A stretch of DNA of 64,000 bases from Bacteroidales bacterium. GTDB taxonomy: Bacteria > Bacteroidota > Bacteroidia > Bacteroidales > Muribaculaceae. Position 1 is the first letter of the stretch. Every line of letters starts with the position of its first letter. The notes under the pieces are model-generated. The model ran no database searches. It was not told where the DNA came from and was given only the letters and a program-made list of their open reading frames with translations. The stretch lies in contig JAAVFJ010000068.1 of the NCBI GenBank assembly GCA_014800845.1, positions 1 to 64,000 of the forward strand, read 5' to 3'. Below are positions 8,921 to 17,940 of this stretch, piece after piece. Made by a program: the position numbers and the translations under genes.

Positions 8921-10288
8921 ATGAATACCTTTTTTTTACCCGATAACGAGAAAAATTGCACAGTCACCAAAAAAGTGCGCATCGAAACTTACGGTTGCCA
9001 GATGAATGTGGCTGATTCTGAGGTAGTTGCTACCATGATGGGCATGGCCGGCTATTCTTTGACCGAAAATGACTCCGAAGCCGCCGCCGTGCTCATCAAC
9101 ACCTGCTCCATCCGCGACAACGCCGAGCAGAAGATTTATTCACGCCTGGCCTACTGGAACTCCATGCGTCGCCGCCTGGGGCGTCACATAATAATCGGCG
9201 TAATCGGCTGCATGGCCGAACGCCTTAAGCAAGAGCTCATTGACAACCACGGCGTGGACCTCGTGGCCGGCCCCGACGCCTACCTCGATCTCCCCTCACT
9301 GGTGGCATCGGCCGAGACCGGCAACCCCGCCATCAACATAAACCTCTCTACCACCGAGACCTATCGCGACATAATCCCCACACGCATAGCCGCCGGAATC
9401 TCAGGCTTCATCTCAATCATGCGCGGATGCAACAATTTCTGCTCCTACTGCATAGTGCCCTACACACGCGGACGCGAGCGCTCGCGCGAACCTCGTTCCA
9501 TCCTGGCCGAACTCGCCGACCTGCGCGAACGCGGCTTCAAGGAGGTGACCCTGCTGGGCCAGAACGTCAACAGCTACCGCTTCACCGACCCCGACACCGG
9601 AAAAGTGACCGACTTCACCACCCTGCTCACCGAAGTGGCCGACGCTGCCCCCGACATGCGCATACGCTTCACCACCTCTCACCCCAAAGACATGACCGAC
9701 GAGACGCTCCACGCCATAGCCTCCCGCCCCAACATAGCCCGCCACATCCACCTGCCCGTGCAGAGCGGCAGCAACGCCGTGCTCAAAGCCATGAACCGCA
9801 AATACACCCGCGAATGGTACATGGACCGCGTGGAGGCCATACGCCGCATCATCCCCGGCTGCGGACTCAGCTCCGACCTGTTCTGCGGCTTCCACTCCGA
9901 GAGCGAGGAAGACTTCGAGCAGACCCTGTCGCTGATGCGCGAAGCCGCCTTCGACTCCTCATTCCTCTTCAAATACTCCGAACGCCCCGGCACCTACGCC
10001 TCCAAGCACCTGCCCGACAACATCTCCGAAGAGGTTAAGATAGAGCGACTTAACCGCATGATAGCGCTCCAGAACGAACTCTCACTGGCCTCCAACCGCG
10101 CCGACATAGGCAAAGAGGTGGAAGTGCTGGTCGAGGGACGCTCCAAGCGCTCCGCCGACGACCTGTTCGGCCGCACCTCCCAAAACAAGGTAGTAGTCTT
10201 CCCCGCCGCCGGCGCCCGCCGAGGCGAAACCGTCCGCGTCCGCATCACCGACGCCACCTCCGCCACCCTCCTCGGCCACCGCATCTGA
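8921..10288 (+). CDS. miaB: tRNA-2-methylthio-N6-dimethylallyladenosine synthase
   Basis: RIETYGCQMNVADSE, radical SAM CNNFCSYCIVPYTRGRERSR, C-terminal TRAM-like domain. Confidence 0.95.
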   Translation: MNTFFLPDNEKNCTVTKKVRIETYGCQMNVADSEVVATMMGMAGYSLTENDSEAAAVLINTCSIRDNAEQKIYSRLAYWNSMRRRLGRHIIIGVIGCMAERLKQELIDNHGVDLVAGPDAYLDLPSLVASAETGNPAININLSTTETYRDIIPTRIAAGISGFISIMRGCNNFCSYCIVPYTRGRERSREPRSILAELADLRERGFKEVTLLGQNVNSYRFTDPDTGKVTDFTTLLTEVADAAPDMRIRFTTSHPKDMTDETLHAIASRPNIARHIHLPVQSGSNAVLKAMNRKYTREWYMDRVEAIRRIIPGCGLSSDLFCGFHSESEEDFEQTLSLMREAAFDSSFLFKYSERPGTYASKHLPDNISEEVKIERLNRMIALQNELSLASNRADIGKEVEVLVEGRSKRSADDLFGRTSQNKVVVFPAAGARRGETVRVRITDATSATLLGHRI

Positions 10289-10330
10289 TGGGTTAAGGGT
10301 TAAGGGTTACGGGTTAAGGGTGATGGGTTG
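10289..10330. repeat. Heptamer array GGGTTAA and variants
   Basis: GATGGGTTAAGGGTTAAGGGTTACGGGTTAAGGGTGATGGGTT immediately after the miaB stop. Confidence 0.9.
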
Positions 10331-10404
10331 CGGCACCTCTGTACACACTCTGAGACCTCTCTTGACAGAGTAAGCAAATTTTCATTAATAATTAAATTTT
10401 TAAT

Positions 10405-10788
10405 ATGGGTTATTCTTTATCTTTTGAGAAGCTTGAGGTTTATCAACTTTCTCGCAGTTTGGTGAAATGGGTGTACCGCGTCACGTCATCCTTTCCTGAA
10501 CATCAACGCTTTAGTTTGATAAATCAGCTTCAGCGTGCCGCTGTATCCGTAGCTTCAAACATAGCTGAAGGAAGCGGGCGGCAACACTCAAAAGATAAGG
10601 TCCATTTCATTCATATAGCTTACGGCAGTTTAATGGAGGTATATTGCCAATTGCAGATATAGTTAGATTTAGGCTATATCTCAGCGGAAGACATGGCTTT
10701 CATCAAACCTCATATACTTCAAATAAGCAGAATGTTATCAGGATTAAGAAAAGCCTTAATGGCAGTCCCCGCCCCCCATAACCCATAA
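10405..10788 (+). pseudogene. Four-helix bundle protein (S23/IVP family, TIGR02436-like) interrupted by in-frame TAG at 10660-10662
   Basis: FEKLEVYQLSRSLVKWVY...QRAAVSVASNIAEGSGRQ...GSLMEVYCQLQI*LDLGYISAEDMAFIKPHILQISRMLSGLRKAL; same frame continues after the stop with the expected C-terminal helix. Confidence 0.85.
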
Positions 10789-10828
10789 CCCTTAACCCAT
10801 AACCCTTAACCCATAACCCATAACCCCT
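10775..10828. repeat. Heptamer array CCCATAA/CCCTTAA, inverted relative to 10289-10330
   Basis: CCCATAACCCATAACCCTTAACCCATAACCCTTAACCCATAACCCATAACCCCT, touching the GH3 stop codon. Confidence 0.9.
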
Positions 10829-12362
10829 ACTCGAACTCGGCAAGCCGGGGGGCGGTGGGGCAGAGGCGGGGGATTTTGCGCTGGCCGCCGAGCTTGCCGT
10901 TGCCGTGGGTGGCGAGCCAGTGGGCGAAATGGCCTCGCAGCATCGGGCGCACCTGCGGCGCGTCCAGGAAGATGCCCCCGGCACGCTTCGCTTGGTAGTC
11001 GCTGTTCACCCGCTGCAGTTCGCGGTCAAGTACTGCGGCGAATTCACTGATGTCGCGCGGCTCACGGCTGAACTCAATCAGCCAGCGGTGACGCCCGCGG
11101 CGACCGTCGGCAGCGTAGACGGGCCCCGCAGTGTAATTCTCCACCGCAGCCCCCGTCAGGCTACAGGCTTCAGCCATAGCCCGCTCGGCATTGTGCTCCA
11201 TCAGCTCCTCGCCAAAAGCATTGATGAAACTCTTCGTGCGCCCCGCAATCACAAATTTCGGAGGGAGCAGCGACGTGAAGCGCACCGTGTCCCCTATGGA
11301 ATAGCGCAGCAGACCATTCACACTGCTGATTATCAGCGCATAAGTGCGTCCCGTCTGCACCTGCTCGATGCCCACAGGCTCACCCCATTCACCATCATTG
11401 CCCATAGGCGCAAACTCAAAATAGACACCGCGGTCAATCAGCAACTGCAGCGACCGGTCATCAAAATCAGTCTGCACGCCGAAGAAACCCTCCGACGCAT
11501 TATAAGTCTCCAGGAAGTGCATCTTCCCTCCGTCAGTAAAACTCTCATACTCACTCCGATAGGGTGCAAAACTGATGCCGCCGTGGAAGAACACCTCCAG
11601 CCCCGGCCACACATCCTGCAGACACCCTTTGCCCGTCTGCTCCAGCACACGCCGCAGCAGAATCAGAAACCAGGAGGGCACGCCGCTCAGCGAGGTAATA
11701 GGCTGGCGCGTGGCAGCCTCCACGAGCCTCGGCAGTTTCTGCTCCCAGTCAGCCATCAGCGCCAGCTCCTTGGCAGGCGTACGCATCATGGCACCCAGCG
11801 CCGGCGCGCGGTCTATCAGCGTAGCGCTGAGGTCCCCCACACGTATGCCGTGTCCCGGAGTGTCAGCCAGCTCATTGGCAAACGAACCGCCCAGAATCAG
11901 CGCCTTACCCGAAAAGAGCCGCGACTCCGGATTGAGCCGCAAGTAAGAAGCCACAGCATCGGCCGAGCCCGCGAAATGATTCAGCCGCAGCGAAGCGTCA
12001 GTGACAGGTATATACTTCGACTTACCCCCGCTCGTGCCGCTGCTCTGCGCGAAATTGCGGCAACGCCCCGGCCACATCACATTCCTCTCGCCGCGCACCA
12101 TGCGCAGCGTCAGCTCCCTGACATCCTCATACTCACTCACCGGCACCCGCTCAGCGTAGGCCCTGCGCAGACTCTCATCGCCCGGAGCCGTCAGCCGGCT
12201 TAACTCCAGCCTGCGCCCCTGCTCAGTGGCGGCAACGCGCGTGAGCAGCTTGCGGAGCACCTCAGATTGAGTACGCTCCGCCACCCCCGGCTCCGCCCAA
12301 GCATCCATGCGCCGGGCCAGCCTGCTGAAATAGCCCCTCACGGCCCAAGTCAGATTTATCAT
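10827..12362 (-). CDS. GH3 auxin-responsive promoter family protein (acyl-adenylating fold)
   Basis: FAQSSGTSGGKSKYIPVTDASLRLNH, LETYNASEGFFGVQTDF, YSIGDTVRFTSLLPPKFVIAGR. Confidence 0.9.
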   Translation of the reverse strand: MINLTWAVRGYFSRLARRMDAWAEPGVAERTQSEVLRKLLTRVAATEQGRRLELSRLTAPGDESLRRAYAERVPVSEYEDVRELTLRMVRGERNVMWPGRCRNFAQSSGTSGGKSKYIPVTDASLRLNHFAGSADAVASYLRLNPESRLFSGKALILGGSFANELADTPGHGIRVGDLSATLIDRAPALGAMMRTPAKELALMADWEQKLPRLVEAATRQPITSLSGVPSWFLILLRRVLEQTGKGCLQDVWPGLEVFFHGGISFAPYRSEYESFTDGGKMHFLETYNASEGFFGVQTDFDDRSLQLLIDRGVYFEFAPMGNDGEWGEPVGIEQVQTGRTYALIISSVNGLLRYSIGDTVRFTSLLPPKFVIAGRTKSFINAFGEELMEHNAERAMAEACSLTGAAVENYTAGPVYAADGRRGRHRWLIEFSREPRDISEFAAVLDRELQRVNSDYQAKRAGGIFLDAPQVRPMLRGHFAHWLATHGNGKLGGQRKIPRLCPTAPRLAEFE

Positions 12363-12388
12363 AATGAGAAATGCAAGAAACTATACCG

Positions 12389-12396
12389 CAAAATTA
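12389..12396 (-). promoter_or_regulatory. -7 box TAATTTTG for the GH3-family gene
   Basis: CAAAATTA on + strand equals TAATTTTG on minus strand, upstream of 12362. Confidence 0.5.
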
Positions 12397-12595
12397 AAAA
12401 TTTATTTTGGTAAACCGAAATTAAAACCCAACTTTGCCGCGGGCGCACTCCAGTGTCAGCCGCGTGGCTTCGAAGAGGACTCTCTGCGTCGGCATCAAAA
12501 ATTTTTACAATGTCTTCTCCCCAAAAAATCGATAGAATCAACTTTTATTCATTTTAAATGTTGTATAATTGAACAACCTTTTGTAATTTCGCGGC

Positions 12596-12934
12596 ATGAT
12601 ACGAGAAATTATAGCCTATAAGGACTATTATCGTGACTTCATGGCTAAACTCAGCGATAAGGAGCAATTTAAAATTAGAAGAGCCCTATTGTTGTTCTCT
12701 GATACTGAAAGGATTCCTACTCATTTCATTAAGTATATTGAAGAGGATATTTATGAATTCCGAGTTAATTATGGAAACAATGAATTCAGAATCTTCTTCA
12801 TTTATGACGGTGATAAACTGGTGATTTTATTTAATGCCTTCAGAAAGAAAACACAAAAGACTCCAAGAAGTGAAATTGCAAAGGCAAAAAGACTTAAGAA
12901 AGAATATTATGAAGACAAAAATGCAAACATATAA
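12596..12934 (+). CDS. Type II toxin, RelE/HigB (Gp49-like) family
   Basis: IYEFRVNYGNNEFRIFFIYDGDKLVILFNAFRKKTQKTPRSEIAKAKRLKKEYYE. Confidence 0.9.
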   Translation: MIREIIAYKDYYRDFMAKLSDKEQFKIRRALLLFSDTERIPTHFIKYIEEDIYEFRVNYGNNEFRIFFIYDGDKLVILFNAFRKKTQKTPRSEIAKAKRLKKEYYEDKNANI

Positions 12935-13199
12935 TGTCAGTGAAGAACTCAATCAGGTTTTCGGTGCCCCCGGCTCTGAGAGTCGCAGATATGCCGAAAA
13001 TCAGGCTTGGGAAGAATACAACGCCCAAATCTTGCTTGATGCACGCAAAGAGGCGGGTATGACTCAATCTGAACTGGCCGAAAAGATAGGGACAGACAAG
13101 AGCTATATTTCCCGCGTGGAACGGGGTCTCACGATCCCTTCAATTTCTACGTTCTATCGTATGGTCTCGGCCATGGGGCTGACCGTGGAGTTGCGATGA
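12909..13199 (+). CDS. XRE/HigA-like antitoxin
   Basis: HTH: ARKEAGMTQSELAEKIGTDKSYISRVERGLTIPSISTFYRMVSAMG; overlaps toxin 3' end. Confidence 0.9.
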   Translation: MKTKMQTYNVSEELNQVFGAPGSESRRYAENQAWEEYNAQILLDARKEAGMTQSELAEKIGTDKSYISRVERGLTIPSISTFYRMVSAMGLTVELR

Positions 13200-13223
13200 A
13201 ACTTGAAATGGAAATATAGCGGA

Positions 13224-13257
13224 TTTTTGCGATTGTTAAGAAATTTTCTTACCTTTG
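13224..13257 (+). promoter_or_regulatory. Bacteroidetes promoter TTTTTG-N20-TACCTTTG
   Basis: TTTTTG 13224-13229 and TACCTTTG 13250-13257. Confidence 0.6.
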
Positions 13258-13332
13258 CGAGTTAAAATCAGGGGCTTGCCGGTGGACGGTTTGTACTGCC
13301 GGCGCTTCAGCCCTAAAAAAATTTACTACGTT

Positions 13333-13782
13333 ATGAATCTCTTTGACAAAGTAAGTGAAGACATACGCACTGCCATGCTCGCGCGCGACCGTGTGCGTCT
13401 CGAGGCCCTGCGCGGTGCCAAGAAGGAATTTCTTGAGGCTAAGACTGCCAAGGGTGCCGGCGGTGAGCTCACCGATGAGAAGGCTATTCAGATCATCACC
13501 AAGATGGTGAAGCAGCGCAAGGAGAGCGCTAAGATCTACACCGAAAATAACCGCCCCGAACTCGCTGAAAATGAGCTCGCTGAGGCTGCCGTGCTCGAGG
13601 AGTATCTGCCCGCGCGCCTCTCTGCCGAGGAGCTTGAGGCCGAGCTTCGCAAAATCATAGCCGAGGTGGGCGCCACCTCCATGAAGGAGATGGGCAAGGT
13701 GATGGGCGTGGCCTCAAAGGCTCTGGCCGGCCGCGCCGACGGACGCGAAATCAACATGAAAGTCAAGGAATTGCTCGGGTAA
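13333..13782 (+). CDS. GatB/YqeY domain-containing protein
   Basis: MNLFDKVSEDIRTAMLARDRVRLEALRGAKKEFLEAKTA...MGKVMGVASKALAGRADGREINMKVKELL. Confidence 0.9.
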   Translation: MNLFDKVSEDIRTAMLARDRVRLEALRGAKKEFLEAKTAKGAGGELTDEKAIQIITKMVKQRKESAKIYTENNRPELAENELAEAAVLEEYLPARLSAEELEAELRKIIAEVGATSMKEMGKVMGVASKALAGRADGREINMKVKELLG

Positions 13783-13850
13783 GGTTTTAGGTGTTAGGGC
13801 CGCGGAGAACTCCGAGATCTCCGAGTACTCCGAGAACTCCCAACTCCCCA
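13780..13850. repeat. Composite heptamer plus nonamer array
   Basis: GGTTTTAGGTGTTAGGG then GGAGAACTCC-GAGATCTCC-GAGTACTCC-GAGAACTCC; begins at the YqeY stop. Confidence 0.85.
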
Positions 13851-13880
13851 CCCGAAAGCAAAAAACTAAATCGCAAGAAT

Positions 13881-15152
13881 ATGCTTACGCTTCAAGCCAT
13901 TAAGGAAAATCCCGAATATATCATTGAGCGCCTCGGTGTGAAAGGTTTCGATGCCCGTGCGCTCATAACCGAAATCATAGAGCTCGACAAGGAGCGCCGC
14001 GCTCTCCAGACCCGTTGCGACAACAATAATTCGCAACTCAATAAGCTTGCCGCCTCCATAGGTCAACTGATGAAGAGCGGTCAGCGCGACGAGGCCGAGA
14101 AGGTTAAGACTGAGGTGGCCGCTCTCAAGCAGAGCACCAAGGGGCTCACCGATCTGCTCGATGAGACTCAGGAGAAAATCACCAAGATTCTGCTCAACAT
14201 CCCCAACACCCCCTGCGAGGCTGTGCCCCACGGCAAAACGGCCGAAGACAACGTTGTGGAAAAGACCGGCGGCGTGATTCCCGAGCTTCCCGCCGATGCT
14301 CTCCCCCACTGGGAGCTGGCGCGCAAATATAACATAATAGACTGGGAATTAGGCGTAAAGGTTACCGGCGCCGGCTTCCCCTTCTATATCGGCAAGGGCG
14401 CACGCCTGCAGCGCGCTCTGCAGCAGTTCTTCCTCGACGAGGCCTGGAAGGCCGGCTACATTGAGGTGGAGCCCCCCTTCGTGGTCAACGAAGCCTCCGG
14501 CTACGGCACCGGTCAGCTCCCCGACAAGGAGGGGCAGATGTATCACGTCACCGTGGATGACCTCTACCTCATCCCCACCGCCGAGGTGCCCGTGACCAAC
14601 ATCTACCGCGACGTAATCATCCCCGCCGCCGAGCTCCCCAAAAAGAACTGCGCCTATTCCCCCTGCTGGCGCCGTGAGGCCGGCAGCTACGGCAAGGATG
14701 TGCGCGGCCTGAACCGCCTGCATCAGTTTGACAAGGTAGAGATAGTGCGCATAGAGCGTCCCGAGGACTCCTACGCTGCTCTCGAAGAGATGAAGGACCA
14801 TGTGCAGGGACTGCTTGAAAAACTCGGTCTGCCATGGCACATACTGCGTCTCTGCGGCGGCGACATGAGCTTCACCTCAGCCATCACCTTTGACTTCGAA
14901 GTCTTCTCAGCAGCCCAGAAGCGCTGGCTTGAAGTGAGCTCCGTCTCCAACTTCGAGAGCTATCAGGCCAACCGCCTCAAGTGCCGCTACCGCGATGCCG
15001 ACAAGAAGATTCACCTCTGCCACACGCTCAACGGTTCTGCCCTGGCGCTGCCCCGCATCGTAGCCGCTCTGCTCGAAAACAACCAGACCCCCGAGGGCAT
15101 CGTAATCCCCGAGTGTCTGCGCCCCTACACAGGCTTCGACATAATCGACTGA
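13881..15152 (+). CDS. serS: Seryl-tRNA synthetase
   Basis: MLTLQAIKENPEYIIERL N-terminus; YLIPTAEVPVTN, CWRREAGSYGKDVRGLNRLHQFDKVE, class II motif 3; ATG at 13881. Confidence 0.95.
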   Translation: MLTLQAIKENPEYIIERLGVKGFDARALITEIIELDKERRALQTRCDNNNSQLNKLAASIGQLMKSGQRDEAEKVKTEVAALKQSTKGLTDLLDETQEKITKILLNIPNTPCEAVPHGKTAEDNVVEKTGGVIPELPADALPHWELARKYNIIDWELGVKVTGAGFPFYIGKGARLQRALQQFFLDEAWKAGYIEVEPPFVVNEASGYGTGQLPDKEGQMYHVTVDDLYLIPTAEVPVTNIYRDVIIPAAELPKKNCAYSPCWRREAGSYGKDVRGLNRLHQFDKVEIVRIERPEDSYAALEEMKDHVQGLLEKLGLPWHILRLCGGDMSFTSAITFDFEVFSAAQKRWLEVSSVSNFESYQANRLKCRYRDADKKIHLCHTLNGSALALPRIVAALLENNQTPEGIVIPECLRPYTGFDIID

Positions 15153-15191
15153 GCCTAAACCAGATACATACCCCTTAAAACTCTCATCCCT

Positions 15192-15965
15192 ATGCAACCC
15201 TACATCAGTAAAGGCGAAAAGAAAATAGAAATCAATGACCCCTCAGGAAAGTGGACCGACATGACCCTGCTGCCCGAATGGGAAGAGGAATTTTACGATG
15301 TCTTCACGGCCCGCAAACATGGCAAATGGGTCATGCTCAAAGCCCTGAAAAAGCAATTTGCCGACGACCCGAAGTATCGCAAGCACATGGAGCGAGAGTT
15401 TGAGACGCGCTACAATCTGGCTCATCCCAATGTGGTGATGGTCAATGACTTCGAAATGATTCCCGGCATAGGTATGGCCATGATTTTCGACGATGCCTAC
15501 GGCTACTCCCTGCGTCGCCTCATAGAGGAGCACCGCCTGACGCCCCGCATAGTCCACCGCCTCGAGACCCAGCTGCTCGACGCGCTGGACTATATCCAGG
15601 AGCACCACGTGGTGCACTACCCTATCACCCCGGACAACATCATCTTCACCGAATACAACGAGAACCTCAAGCTCATCAACGTGGGCTACGACCAGCGCGA
15701 CGAGCTCTCCTCCCAGGACACTGCCGAAGACATCCGTCAGTATGGCCTGGTGCTCGGCGAAGTCCTTGACAACCTCCCCACCAGCCTGCCGCGCCTGCGC
15801 CGCATCTCGCGTGTGGCCGCCGCCTCCGACCCCATACGCCGCTACCGCTCAGTGGCCGACCTGCGTCTGGCCATAGAGAAGCGCTCCATGACCACGATCT
15901 ATGTTGCCATAATAATCTTCATAGTCCTCATGACCACGCTTCTCTGCTACCTTGCGTGGCACTAA
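15192..15965 (+). CDS. Protein kinase-like domain protein with C-terminal TM helix (predicted pseudokinase)
   Basis: Kinase fold with VMLKALKK, HMEREFETRYNLAHPNVV, VVHYPITPDNIIF, LKLINVGYD, C-terminal TM IYVAIIIFIVLMTTLLCYLAW. Confidence 0.8.
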   Translation: MQPYISKGEKKIEINDPSGKWTDMTLLPEWEEEFYDVFTARKHGKWVMLKALKKQFADDPKYRKHMEREFETRYNLAHPNVVMVNDFEMIPGIGMAMIFDDAYGYSLRRLIEEHRLTPRIVHRLETQLLDALDYIQEHHVVHYPITPDNIIFTEYNENLKLINVGYDQRDELSSQDTAEDIRQYGLVLGEVLDNLPTSLPRLRRISRVAAASDPIRRYRSVADLRLAIEKRSMTTIYVAIIIFIVLMTTLLCYLAWH

Positions 15966-15987
15966 TTCCCTTTAACCAAAGACTCTT

Positions 15988-17121
15988 ATGATAACCATAC
16001 GCGAGATACCCGCGACCCCCTCGGCTCTCAAAAAGTTCACTCAGTTTCAGATTGATCTCTACGAGGGCAACCCCTACTTCGTCCCCCCATTGGTGAGCGA
16101 TGATGTCAACACCCTGATGCCCTCGCGCAACCCCGCTTTCGATTTCTGCGAAGCGGCCTACTTCATGGCTTACGACGACAGCGGCAACCCCGTGGGGCGC
16201 ATAGCCGCCATAATCAACCGCCAGGTCAACGAAAAGAATGGCGAGAAGAACGCCCGCTTCGGCTTCATCGACTTCATAGATGACCCCGAGGTGAGCCGTG
16301 CTCTGCTCAGCGCCGCCGAGGATTGGGCGCGCTCCAAGGGTATGGAGACCATAATCGGCCCCCTGGGCTTCACCGACCTGGACCACGAAGGGATGCTCAC
16401 CGACGGCTACGAAGAGCTCTCGACCATGGCCACCATCTACAACTATCCCTACTACGTGAAGCACATAGAGGCCCTGGGCTACACCAAGGCCAACACATGG
16501 CTGGAATACGTGATGGATGTGCCCGAAAAAATCCCCGAGAAGTATGACCGCATAGCCGACATAGTAAAGAAAAAATTCGGCCTGCGAGTGCTCAAATACA
16601 CCTCTCGCAAGAAAATCAAGCAGGAATATGGCCACGCACTCTTCGAGCTCATAAATGAGGCCTACGCCGACCTCTACGGCTACTCCACGCTGACCCCGCG
16701 TCAGATTGATTACTATGTGAACCAATACATCTCGCTCCTCAATCTCGACCTCGTGACCCTCGTGGTCGACGCCGACGACAAGCTCGTAGGGGTAGGCATC
16801 TCCATGCAGAGCATGAGCCGCGCCCTGCAAAAGAGCCGCGGCAAGCTCTGGCCCTTCGGCTGGTATCATCTGCTCAAAGGACTCAAGGGGAAGAACGACA
16901 GAGTGGACCTGCTGCTCGTGGCCGTAAAACCTGAGTATCAGAGCAAAGGCGTGAATGCCCTCCTCTTCCAGGACCTCATACCGCAATACAACAAGTGTGG
17001 CTTCAAGTGGGCCGAAAGCAACCCCGAAATGGCCGAAAACACCAAGGTGCAGAGCCAGTGGAGCTACTTCACCCGCCGCCAGCACCGCGCACGAGCGGCC
17101 TATCAGAAATCATTGAACTAA
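15988..17121 (+). CDS. GNAT-like N-acetyltransferase family protein
   Basis: LLVAVKPEYQSKGVNALLFQDLIPQYNKCGFKWAESNPEMAENTKVQSQW. Confidence 0.75.
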   Translation: MITIREIPATPSALKKFTQFQIDLYEGNPYFVPPLVSDDVNTLMPSRNPAFDFCEAAYFMAYDDSGNPVGRIAAIINRQVNEKNGEKNARFGFIDFIDDPEVSRALLSAAEDWARSKGMETIIGPLGFTDLDHEGMLTDGYEELSTMATIYNYPYYVKHIEALGYTKANTWLEYVMDVPEKIPEKYDRIADIVKKKFGLRVLKYTSRKKIKQEYGHALFELINEAYADLYGYSTLTPRQIDYYVNQYISLLNLDLVTLVVDADDKLVGVGISMQSMSRALQKSRGKLWPFGWYHLLKGLKGKNDRVDLLLVAVKPEYQSKGVNALLFQDLIPQYNKCGFKWAESNPEMAENTKVQSQWSYFTRRQHRARAAYQKSLN

Positions 17122-17132
17122 AATCTATAACG

Positions 17133-17156
17133 GGGGCCGATTAAACTTTCGGCCCC
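17133..17156 (+). terminator. Rho-independent-like hairpin
   Basis: GGGGCCGA-TTAAACTT-TCGGCCCC then TGATTTTG. Confidence 0.65.
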
Positions 17157-17203
17157 TGATTTTGTTCAAAAAGGAAAGCGCCCTACCCGCGGAGTGCGGC
17201 TTA

Positions 17204-17388
17204 AGAGAGTGTTTAAATTTATGTGTCAATGATTTTGAGAATATTTTTGGATGATTTTTGCGAGTTGAAGAGAGAGCAATGCGGGCATTGCGACCGATGA
17301 GACTCGGCGAAAAGCACCAAAAAGATTATTAAAATCATGGCATATAAGTCTAATAATAAAATCTTTTACATAAATTCAAACACTCTCT
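17204..17388. repeat. Palindromic MITE-like hairpin element, copy 2
   Basis: 21-bp TIR AGAGAGTGTTTAAATTTATGT (17204-17224) / ACATAAATTCAAACACTCTCT (17368-17388), one mismatch; central dyad GCAATGC-GG-GCATTGC (17276-17291). Confidence 0.85.
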
Positions 17389-17436
17389 AAGCCTCCTGCT
17401 GCTACGGGCAGATTAACACTTAAGCTCTCAAAAATT

Positions 17437-17940
17437 ATGAAAAAATTCTTCCCTCTGCTCTTTATCCTGGCACTCATCCCGGCACTGTTCACCTCCTGTG
17501 ACGATGACGGTTACTACTATAACGACTACGACTCCTACCTCCCCGGACAGTGGCAGTTGATTTCCGCCGACGGCATCCGTGTGACCGGCTACAACGTGAA
17601 CTACCTGGACTTCTACAGCAACGGCGCCGGCACCTATTACTACTATCAGAACACCATCCCCTACAAGATGGCGCTGCGCTGGAGCGTAGACCTCTACGCC
17701 GGCGGCTCCGTGCTCTACATCACCTACGCTGACGGCTCCCAAGTCTCCATGGACTACTGGTATAACTCCAACTACACCCGCCTCTACACCTCATGGTATG
17801 AGGGCGCTTACCGCCACGAATACGTCTACCAGCTCATAGACGACTTCTCCTGGGGCGCACCCGCCAAAGCACCCGCCACGCAGGGGGCAGCCGACATATT
17901 CACCACGCGCCCCGGCGGCGCCCTTAAACCGGCCCAGTGA
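17437..17940 (+). CDS. Small Tyr-rich lipoprotein, possibly lipocalin-like
   Basis: Lipobox LIPALFTSCDDD; GQWQLISADGI...YYYYQ; ATGA overlap with rsmA. Confidence 0.7.
   Translation: MKKFFPLLFILALIPALFTSCDDDGYYYNDYDSYLPGQWQLISADGIRVTGYNVNYLDFYSNGAGTYYYYQNTIPYKMALRWSVDLYAGGSVLYITYADGSQVSMDYWYNSNYTRLYTSWYEGAYRHEYVYQLIDDFSWGAPAKAPATQGAADIFTTRPGGALKPAQ

Noticed and set aside
10289-10330. Telomere-like G-rich repeat (GGGTTAA)
   Set aside because: Short, internal to the chromosome and present in inverted copies; no reason to call a telomere or linear end
10405-10788. Diversity-generating retroelement (Avd-like protein)
   Set aside because: No reverse transcriptase, template or variable repeat is visible in the window
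15928-17085. 385-aa minus-strand ORF
   Set aside because: Antisense shadow of the GNAT-like gene; arises from GC-rich third positions, no recognisable domain
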